Source of the DNA: Bordetella hinzii LMG 13501
GTDB lineage: Bacteria; Pseudomonadota; Gammaproteobacteria; Burkholderiales; Burkholderiaceae_B
Assembly (NCBI RefSeq): GCF_001548475.1
Contig: NZ_LRUJ01000007.1
Span: forward strand, 1-64,000
Length of the DNA: 64,000 nucleotides
Reading direction: 5' to 3'
Shown piece after piece: positions 57,692 through 64,000 of this stretch (position 1 is its first letter; each line of letters opens with the position of its first letter). The position numbers were made by a program, and so were the translations under genes. The notes under the pieces were generated by a model, which saw nothing but the letters and a program-made list of their open reading frames with translations, was not told the origin of the DNA and ran no database searches.

Positions 57692-58850
57692 AGTAAATCC
57701 CCTGAGTGTGGTGCATGCGCCGACAACGGTCGGCGGCAATCCTCAGGGCCTTAGCCGCGCGCTGAACCGCCTGGGCTGCAAGAGTGTCGCGTTGGCGGCA
57801 GATCAGAATTATCTGCGCTACGAAACCGATATCGTGCTGAATCAGCCCGGTGATGGGAAATGGCGGCGCGAACGCAAGCGCTGGCATGCGATTTTCCGCA
57901 TCCTGCCCAAGTTCGACGTGGTGCACTACAACTTCGGCACGACGGTGGCGCAACCGCACCAATGGCAGATGACCGGTTTCGCCCGGCCCTGGCATCGTAT
58001 TGCCTACTGGTTACGCGCCAAGTACCTTTGGGGACTTCAGTACCTGGAGCTGGCCAGTTTGCGCCGGCGTGGCATCCCGATATTCATGACCTATCAAGGT
58101 GACGATGCGCGTCAAGGCGCGTATCAGCGCCAGAATTTTGAGATCCACATTGCCAGCCAGGTCGGACCGCAGTATTACAGCGCCGCGAGCGATCGCTTCA
58201 AGCAGGCGTCCATACGCCGTATGGACGCTTGGTGTGACATGATCTACGCGCTCAATCCGGACCTTCTGCGGGTATTGCCCGCGCGCACGCGCTTCCTGCC
58301 ATATGGCCATGTTTTCCTCGATGAGTGGTTGCCCGTCTACAACCAGCGGGAGGACAGGCCCTTACGCATCGTCCATGCACCCAGTCATCGCGGAGTCAAG
58401 GGCACGGAGCTGGTCTTGGCCGCGCTGGAGCGCCTCAAGGCGCAGGGCTACCACTTCGAATTGATCCTGGTCGAGAACATGGCCAATGCCCAGGCGCGCC
58501 TGGAATATGAGCGCGCAGATGTGCTGGTGGATCAGTTGTTTGCAGGGTGGTATGGCGGCCTAGCCGTAGAACTGATGGCCTTGGGCAAGCCGGTGATCGT
58601 CTATATACGAGATGAGGACCTGGCCTATCTGCCGGAAGGTATGGCGCAGGACTTGCCGTTCATCCGCTCACGGCCCGATGAGATCGAGCAGACGCTGCGA
58701 GCTGTCCTGGAAATGCCGCGCAAAGACCTGCACGCGCGAGCCCTCGCCAGCCGGGCCTTTGTCGAGAAATGGCATGATCCCATGCGTATTGCAGCAGGCT
58801 TGATCGAGGACTATCGTAGCGCTGTGGCGTCAAGGCTGAACCGCGCATAG
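57684..58850 (+). CDS. Glycosyltransferase of the island's GT-B family
   Basis: 388 residues, no membrane span, starting MTEVNPLSVVHAPTTVGGNPQ like the 50885 gene. The family motif is VHAPSHRGVKGTELVLAA, with DQLFAGWYGGLAVELMALGKPVIVYIRDEDL. GDDAR replaces the G-x-D of the others, and the cysteine cluster is absent. Its 3' end overlaps the convergent third amidotransferase gene by 21 bases. Confidence 0.82.
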   Translation: MTEVNPLSVVHAPTTVGGNPQGLSRALNRLGCKSVALAADQNYLRYETDIVLNQPGDGKWRRERKRWHAIFRILPKFDVVHYNFGTTVAQPHQWQMTGFARPWHRIAYWLRAKYLWGLQYLELASLRRRGIPIFMTYQGDDARQGAYQRQNFEIHIASQVGPQYYSAASDRFKQASIRRMDAWCDMIYALNPDLLRVLPARTRFLPYGHVFLDEWLPVYNQREDRPLRIVHAPSHRGVKGTELVLAALERLKAQGYHFELILVENMANAQARLEYERADVLVDQLFAGWYGGLAVELMALGKPVIVYIRDEDLAYLPEGMAQDLPFIRSRPDEIEQTLRAVLEMPRKDLHARALASRAFVEKWHDPMRIAAGLIEDYRSAVASRLNRA

Positions 58851-60698
58851 CGTCAGCCATCTCTGGAAATTCACCCAACGCCAGGCTTGCCAGGAAAAGG
58901 GTAGTTGGCCTTGCATCATTGCGTCGAAGCGTTCCAGCACACGGGGACGATGCAGGAAGGGGATATCGGGCCCGGCTTGCAGCCACGAACGTAATTGCGG
59001 CCGCAAGGCGGTCAGCCAGGCTTTCTCCGGCGTGGCAAAGCCGATTTTGTCGGGTCGGTCCAGTATGGCGTCGGGAACCAGGCCGCGCAGAGCATGACGC
59101 ATGAGTCGCTTGGTCTGGCCGTTGGCCGCAAGATGGAAATCCTCCGGCAGGCCAAGCAGGAAGTTGGCCAGCGGCAGCGTCAGAAAGGGCACGCGGCTCT
59201 CCAGGCTGAAACGCATGGAGTTTCGATCGCCGTGCCGTAGCAGGGCGCCCAGGCCATCGTCCTGTAGGGCACGGGCCATGGCTCCCATCAATTGGCGGCC
59301 CCGAGGGATGCGCAAGCTCTCCAGGGGGGCGGCCGCGGCCACGCCGGCTTCCCGCAACACCTGCCGGTCCAACCAGTCGGGAGTCGGCGCGAACGCTTGG
59401 CGCAGGGCCGCCAGCGCCTTGGGGCTCAAGGTCAGGGCGATGGCTTGTGCCCACATATTGCGGGCATTGCGGCCCAGCCGCGCTTGAGCGGCGCCGTGAC
59501 GCATGGCCTCAGCGAAATGGCCGGCGCCCAGCAGGCTGGCAAGCCTTTGCATGGGATAGCCTTCGTAGCCGGCCAGCAACTCATCGGCGCCCTGGCCCTC
59601 CAGTGTCACGACGATGCCATGTTCGCGTGCCAGCTTGAAGATCCGATACTGGGAATAGATGCTGGTGCTGCCGAAAGGCTCGCCCTGGCAGCGGACCAGT
59701 TCATCGAGGTCGGCGGCCAGTTCAGGCGCGTCCAGTGTCAGCGAATGGCCGACTGCGCCGCAGTGGCCATTGACCAGTTCCACCCAGCGGGCTTCCGAAT
59801 TTGGCGGGGGGGCGATATAGCTGAAGGTGTGAATCGGCAAACCAGGTTCAAGATGACGCATGGCGCATACGATGGCCGAGGAGTCCAGTCCGCCGGATAG
59901 CGCGGCACCTACCGGCACGTCGCTGCGCAGGTGCAGACGTACGCTGTCCAGAAAGCCGGCCCGGAATTGTTCGGCGGCCTGTTCGAAGCTGCCTTCGAAG
60001 CGGCGCGAAACCTCGGGCCGCCACCAGCGTTCTTGCGCGAGTATCTTCCCTGTGGACAAGTCATGGCGCAGCAACGATCCAGGGGCCAACTGGACGATGC
60101 CATCGATAAAGCTGCGCTGCCCATGGTCATAACGCCCGAGGCTCAAATAGTCATAAGCCTGTTGCCAGTCCAGTTTGTTCAGCAGCGGATCAAGGACGCG
60201 GACCGCTGGCAGTTCCGAAGCGAAGACCAAGCGTTGCGCGTCGAGGCTGTAGTAGAGCGGCTTGATGCCAAAGGCATCGCGCGCCAATACCAACTGGGTC
60301 GTGCGCTCGTCGTAAAGCGCAAAAGCGAACATGCCGACGAAGCGGGTCAGGCAACGCTCTCCCCATTGAAGCCACGCCGCCAGCAAGACTTCGGTATCAG
60401 TATCGGTATCAAAGACCTGACCAGCCGCGGCCAGGGTCTGGCGCAACTCGCGGTAGTTGTAGATCTCGCCGTTGAAGACGATATGCAGACCGGCCCGTCG
60501 CATGGGCTGATGGCCCGCGCTGGTGAGATCGATAATGGAGAGCCGATTGTGGCCCAGGGCCAAGTTGCCAGCCCCGGCGGCAAACAAGGCTTGGCCGTGG
60601 TCGTCCGGGCCGCGGTGGGCCAGCGAGCGCAGGGCCGAGGTGAGCCGAGTTTCCGGAAAGGCGCCATCGCGCCACCAACCGCCGAGGATTCCACACAT
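58830..60698 (-). CDS. Asparagine synthetase-like glutamine amidotransferase 3
   Basis: 622 residues, alone on the minus strand in the island. The start was set at MCGILGGWWRDGAF, which supplies Cys2; the open frame upstream is not coding. FNGEIYNYREL and ARDAFGIKPLYYS complete the glutaminase; SGGLDSSAI (about 268-276), EGQGADELLAGYEGY and RFSLESRVPFLTLPL form the synthetase part. The GQGADE segment separates it from genes 1 and 2 (GTGGDE), so it is probably from a different branch. Confidence 0.9.
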   Translation of the reverse strand: MCGILGGWWRDGAFPETRLTSALRSLAHRGPDDHGQALFAAGAGNLALGHNRLSIIDLTSAGHQPMRRAGLHIVFNGEIYNYRELRQTLAAAGQVFDTDTDTEVLLAAWLQWGERCLTRFVGMFAFALYDERTTQLVLARDAFGIKPLYYSLDAQRLVFASELPAVRVLDPLLNKLDWQQAYDYLSLGRYDHGQRSFIDGIVQLAPGSLLRHDLSTGKILAQERWWRPEVSRRFEGSFEQAAEQFRAGFLDSVRLHLRSDVPVGAALSGGLDSSAIVCAMRHLEPGLPIHTFSYIAPPPNSEARWVELVNGHCGAVGHSLTLDAPELAADLDELVRCQGEPFGSTSIYSQYRIFKLAREHGIVVTLEGQGADELLAGYEGYPMQRLASLLGAGHFAEAMRHGAAQARLGRNARNMWAQAIALTLSPKALAALRQAFAPTPDWLDRQVLREAGVAAAAPLESLRIPRGRQLMGAMARALQDDGLGALLRHGDRNSMRFSLESRVPFLTLPLANFLLGLPEDFHLAANGQTKRLMRHALRGLVPDAILDRPDKIGFATPEKAWLTALRPQLRSWLQAGPDIPFLHRPRVLERFDAMMQGQLPFSWQAWRWVNFQRWLTLCAVQP

Positions 60699-60809
60699 GT
60701 CCGAATGACCCCGGATTGGTGCAAGCACAGACCGGGATAGGGCCGAAGTTGCCGGGAGGGTAGTGATGTTATCATGGCCTCGATTTGGCGCCGTCTTTCG
60801 GTCCGTGCG

Positions 60810-61868
60810 ATGAGAATTGCCTATTTGACCTACGAAGTACCGGACGGCAGATCCGGCGTCGCAAAGAAAATAACTGCGCAATCGCGATACTGGCGAGAGC
60901 AAGGCCACGAGGTCAGGCACTTTGTCTTGGCTACGCCTCGACCGGACGAAACATCGTCCATTACATTCCTGGTATCGCGACCGGTGCGCCCGCCGATGCT
61001 GGCTGCCGCCCTGGCCAACGAGACGACCCGCCGTGCCTTGCACGACTGGCGGCCGGACATCGTCTATGTGCGTCAGATGCTTTGGTGGCCTGGTGCGGTG
61101 GCGGCCCTGGACGCCGCTCCCCTGGTCATCGAATACAACTCCATTGCGCGTCACGAGTATCGTGCCGTTTCTTCCCTGAAGTACGCGATTGAATGCTTTT
61201 CGCGCGGCTTTCTGCCGCGGGCCGCGCGCGGTGTGATCGCGGTGACTCGGGAGCTGGCGCAGGATGTACCAGCCACCGAGGCAAGACGGATCGTCGTCAG
61301 CAATGGCTATGACCTGGCCAAGGTCCGGCCTCGCGTGCCGCCGCAGCATGCGCGCCCCCAGCTGTTGCTGGTCGGGTCCCCCGGGCAATCATGGCATGGT
61401 GTGGACAAGGTGCTGCGGCTGGCCCATCTTTTGCCTGAATTTGATTTCCATCTCGTGGTGCCGCAATTGTCCATCAACGGGCCGGACAATCTGTTCTGCC
61501 ATGGAGCGCTTTATGGCGAGGATCTGGTCAAGCGTTATGAGCAGACCGATGTGGCCCTGGGCACGTTGGCGCTGCATCGAAAAAACATGCGCGAGGCGGC
61601 GCCCTTGAAAACCCGCGAGTGTCTGGCTTACGGGATACCGGTCATCGGTGGTTACGATGATGCAGACCTCGATGGAGCCGGGTATTGGCTGAACATCGGC
61701 AATACCGAGCACAATGTGGAGCAGGCGGTTCAGCCGATACGGGAATTCGTCCAGTCCTGGCGTGGCCGTTTGCCCGATCGCAACGATGTCGAGCGTCGCG
61801 TGGGCTACGCTGGCAAGGAATCGCAGCGTCTGGCTTTTTTGGAGCAGGTGGTCCGGGATGGCCGGTAG
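60810..61868 (+). CDS. Glycosyltransferase family 4-like protein
   Basis: 352 residues starting MRIAYLTYEVPDGRSGVAKKI, a GT-B N-terminus; a start 12 codons upstream is less likely. LLLVGSPGQSWHGVDKVLRLA and PLKTRECLAYGIPVIGGY are GT4 features, though the usual E-x7-E is altered. Divergent from amidotransferase 3 with a 111-base gap in which only weak promoter boxes (TATCAT near 60768) are seen. Confidence 0.82.
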   Translation: MRIAYLTYEVPDGRSGVAKKITAQSRYWREQGHEVRHFVLATPRPDETSSITFLVSRPVRPPMLAAALANETTRRALHDWRPDIVYVRQMLWWPGAVAALDAAPLVIEYNSIARHEYRAVSSLKYAIECFSRGFLPRAARGVIAVTRELAQDVPATEARRIVVSNGYDLAKVRPRVPPQHARPQLLLVGSPGQSWHGVDKVLRLAHLLPEFDFHLVVPQLSINGPDNLFCHGALYGEDLVKRYEQTDVALGTLALHRKNMREAAPLKTRECLAYGIPVIGGYDDADLDGAGYWLNIGNTEHNVEQAVQPIREFVQSWRGRLPDRNDVERRVGYAGKESQRLAFLEQVVRDGR

Positions 61869-63078
61869 CAAAAGGATGGCGCTTATCACCAACGGCTATC
61901 CGGATACGCGGGCCCGGGAGCGCAGCTTCATCCTGCCGGAGCTCAAGGCATTGGTGGCCTATGGCCACGAGGTGACGCTCATGCCGCTGCGGCCCTTGCG
62001 GCACGCGGATCCGTCGTTGCCGGCGCGGGTGCATGTCGACCAGGGGCTGGCGCGCTTGCACCGGCCGTGGCAGCTGCCCTTGACCTTTGCCCGTGCGCTG
62101 GGGACCCGGTCGTTCTGGGCCGAGGCCCGGCGCTGCATGGGGCATGGGCGCCCGGCCCATTGGCTGCACTTCCTCAAGGAAAGCCTGCGCGCCGGCGCGG
62201 TGTTGCGCATGGCCGGGCGTTTGCAGCAGTTCGATGTCATCTACACCTACTGGTTCAAGGGCGAGGCGACGGGAGCCAGCCTGTTGCGGCAAGCGAAGCT
62301 GCTGCGCGTCACGCGCGCCCATGGCTACGATCTTTATGAAGAGCGCGCGGACAACCAGGGCTATATCCCCTACCGCCGCTCGACCCTGCCGCTGATGGAC
62401 CTTGTGGTCTTGTTGTCGGAAGAGGGGCGCGCCTATCTGGAGGCGCGGTATCCGGGGGGATGCCCGAGGATGGTTGTGCTGCCCCTGGGCGTCGAGAGCG
62501 GTATCTGCATGAATCCGGCGCCGCCGGCCGGCGAGATCCATCTGGTGTCCTGTTCCTATCCGGCGGCGGTCAAGCGCCTGGATCTCATTGCCGAAGTGGC
62601 TGCCGCCCTGGCGCGCCGCCTGCCGCAAGCCCGGGTGCGTTGGACCCATTATGGCGCGACGCGCGAGCAGGCTTTGCTGCCGGCGGCGTTTACCGCGCCG
62701 GACAATCTGGCGATGGTGTTCGCCGGCGAGACGGACAATGAGGCCATTCGCCGCCAGTATGCGCAGACGCCGGCGAGTTTCTTTCTGAATATGAGCCTAT
62801 CCGAGGGCCAGCCGGTGTCCATCATGGAGGCGATGGCTTTCGGCATCCCGGTGGTCGCCACCGCGGTCGGCGGGGTGCCGGAAATGCTGGCGCACGGTGG
62901 CGGGCTGAGCGTGCCGCCACAGCTCGATGCGGCCGAAGTGGCGCAGCGCATGGCGCGGCTGCTGGCCGACGGCCACGCCTATGCCGCCATGCGCCAGGAC
63001 GCCTGCGACGCGCAGCGGCGCTTCTTCAATACCAGCACAAACCACCGCAAGCTGGCCGAGCTGCTGGCCTCGCTGTAG
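61858..63078 (+). CDS. Glycosyltransferase family 4 (group 1)
   Basis: 406 residues. GT-B N-lobe ALITNGYPDTRARERSFILPELKALVAYGHEVT, then CSYPAAVKRLDLIAEVAAAL, and the donor-site signature SLSEGQPVSIMEAMAFGIPVVATAVGG with the E-x7-E pattern, a retaining GT4 hallmark. It overlaps the previous gene by 11 bases; an ATG at 61876 is an alternative start. Its GC content is higher than that of the middle of the island. Confidence 0.88.
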   Translation: MAGSKRMALITNGYPDTRARERSFILPELKALVAYGHEVTLMPLRPLRHADPSLPARVHVDQGLARLHRPWQLPLTFARALGTRSFWAEARRCMGHGRPAHWLHFLKESLRAGAVLRMAGRLQQFDVIYTYWFKGEATGASLLRQAKLLRVTRAHGYDLYEERADNQGYIPYRRSTLPLMDLVVLLSEEGRAYLEARYPGGCPRMVVLPLGVESGICMNPAPPAGEIHLVSCSYPAAVKRLDLIAEVAAALARRLPQARVRWTHYGATREQALLPAAFTAPDNLAMVFAGETDNEAIRRQYAQTPASFFLNMSLSEGQPVSIMEAMAFGIPVVATAVGGVPEMLAHGGGLSVPPQLDAAEVAQRMARLLADGHAYAAMRQDACDAQRRFFNTSTNHRKLAELLASL

Positions 63079-63088
63079 CCCGGCCGCC

Positions 63089-64000
63089 TCAGGCGCAGGC
63101 GCCGACGCAGCCGTTTTCCACCGGCGCGTATTCGCGCACGATCTGGCGCAGCAGGGTCACGATCTCATGCACGTCGCCGGCCTGCAGGGCGCGGTCCAGC
63201 ATGCGCAGCTGGCTCATCAGGGTTTCGTAGGGGATGTTGTATTCCGTGGCGCGCATGATGCGCGGATGCAGGGTCTCTTGCGAGTGGTCGCCGATGAGCA
63301 GTTCTTCGTAGAGTTTTTCGCCGGGGCGCAGGCCGGTGATGCGGATTTCGATATCGCCGTCGGGCTGTTCGGGGTTTTTGACGGTCAGGCCGTAGATGCG
63401 GATCATGCGCTCGGCCAGGTCCCGGATGCGCACCGGCTCGCCCATGTCGAGCACGAAGACCGAGCCGGATTCGCCCATGGCGCCGGCTTGCAGCACGAGC
63501 TGGGCAGCCTCGGGAATGGTCATGAAGTAGCGGGTGATTTCGGGGTGGGTCAGGGTGATGGGGCCGCCGTCGAGGATCTGGCGGCGAAAGAGCGGCACCA
63601 CGCTGCCCGAGCTGCCCAGCACATTGCCGAAGCGGACCATGGAGAAGCGGGTGCGGTCCTGCACCTGGGCGTGGGCCTGGAGCACCAGTTCGGCCAGGCG
63701 CTTGGAGGCCCCCATGACGTTGGTGGGGCGCACGGCCTTGTCGGTGGAGATGAGCACGAAGTCCTGCACGCCGGCCTGGATGGCGGTTTCGGCGATGCTG
63801 AGGGTGCCGTAGGCGTTCGTGCGTATGCCTTCGCCGACGTTCTGTTCGACGATGGGCACGTGCTTGTAGGCGGCCGCGTGATAGATGGTCTGCACGCCGT
63901 GCCGGCGCAATTGGGCCAGGCAGTGGTGGGCGTCTCGCACCGAGCCCAGCACGCCGACGATGTCGATGCCGGGGTAGCGCAGGCGCAGGTCCTGTTCAAT
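63089..64000 (-). CDS. WbpM/CapD-type nucleotide-sugar 4,6-dehydratase, 5' part outside the window
   Basis: The last 303 residues are present. AAYKHVPIVEQNVGEGIRTN, LISTDKAVRPTNVMGASKR (Ser-Met-Lys in place of the usual Ser-Tyr-Lys triad) and RPGEKLYEELL are hallmarks of the large FlaA1/WbpM/WlbL family. Such enzymes make UDP-4-keto-6-deoxy-HexNAc for O-chain or lipooligosaccharide synthesis. The N-terminal membrane domain is cut off at the right edge. It converges with the preceding gene, 10 bases apart, and may belong to the next (wlb-like) locus. Confidence 0.9.
   Translation of the reverse strand: MEQDLRLRYPGIDIVGVLGSVRDAHHCLAQLRRHGVQTIYHAAAYKHVPIVEQNVGEGIRTNAYGTLSIAETAIQAGVQDFVLISTDKAVRPTNVMGASKRLAELVLQAHAQVQDRTRFSMVRFGNVLGSSGSVVPLFRRQILDGGPITLTHPEITRYFMTIPEAAQLVLQAGAMGESGSVFVLDMGEPVRIRDLAERMIRIYGLTVKNPEQPDGDIEIRITGLRPGEKLYEELLIGDHSQETLHPRIMRATEYNIPYETLMSQLRMLDRALQAGDVHEIVTLLRQIVREYAPVENGCVGACA

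Overview
The window is GC-rich and reads as a beta-proteobacterium of the Alcaligenaceae, most likely Bordetella or a close relative such as Achromobacter. This is inferred from gene content and order, not from a database search. The signs are: an spc/alpha ribosomal block with infA between secY and rpmJ; system II cytochrome c maturation (ResB, CcsA, DsbD) beside a di-haem cytochrome c4; the order uvrA, MFS transporter, ssb; and an O-polysaccharide locus with ABC-type export and several asparagine-synthetase-like amidotransferases, as in Bordetella wbm loci.

Layout. 1-2965 (minus): a branched-chain-amino-acid-type ABC transporter (livF cut by the window edge, livG, a periplasmic binding protein) with an alpha/beta hydrolase as first gene. 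3118-7190: an AraC regulator, a small ORF resembling the catalytic chain of cholera/pertussis-type ADP-ribosyltransferases, an aldehyde dehydrogenase and an LpxO-like hydroxylase. 7250-16580: a promoter, a long leader and then rplN through rplQ, including secY, infA and rpoA, closed by a strong terminator. 16586-22024: HIT protein, cutA, dsbD, a DMT exporter, hemB and engB. 22236-26438: cytochrome c4, resB, ccsA. 26494-33798: lysA, lptM, cyaY, mrcA, aroK, aroB, dgt. 33799-38693: a possible small RNA with a palindromic operator, a LuxR regulator, a GST and uvrA. 38873-40829: MFS transporter and ssb.

41189-64000 is the accessory part, a surface polysaccharide island. An SDR epimerase, three glutamine-dependent AsnB-like amidotransferases, a Wzm/Wzt exporter whose Wzt has a C-terminal substrate-binding domain, a zinc-ribbon/methyltransferase/glycosyltransferase fusion, four mutually similar glycosyltransferases, an N-formyltransferase translationally coupled to a NodB-type deacetylase, a second SDR, two further glycosyltransferases and a WbpM/CapD-type 4,6-dehydratase lie close together. 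The most economical reading is synthesis of an amidated, N-formylated aminouronic-acid-type O-chain whose end is capped, possibly by methylation, and read by Wzt before export. No Wzx or Wzy is seen. Sugar identities and the capping model are inference.

The best leads are the enterotoxin-A-like ORF (4179-4700), the possible operator-controlled small RNA (33809-33934), the deacetylase/formyltransferase pair (52009-53684), the trimodular methyltransferase-glycosyltransferase next to Wzt (46348-48717), and the four-member glycosyltransferase family, two of whose members carry cysteine clusters.
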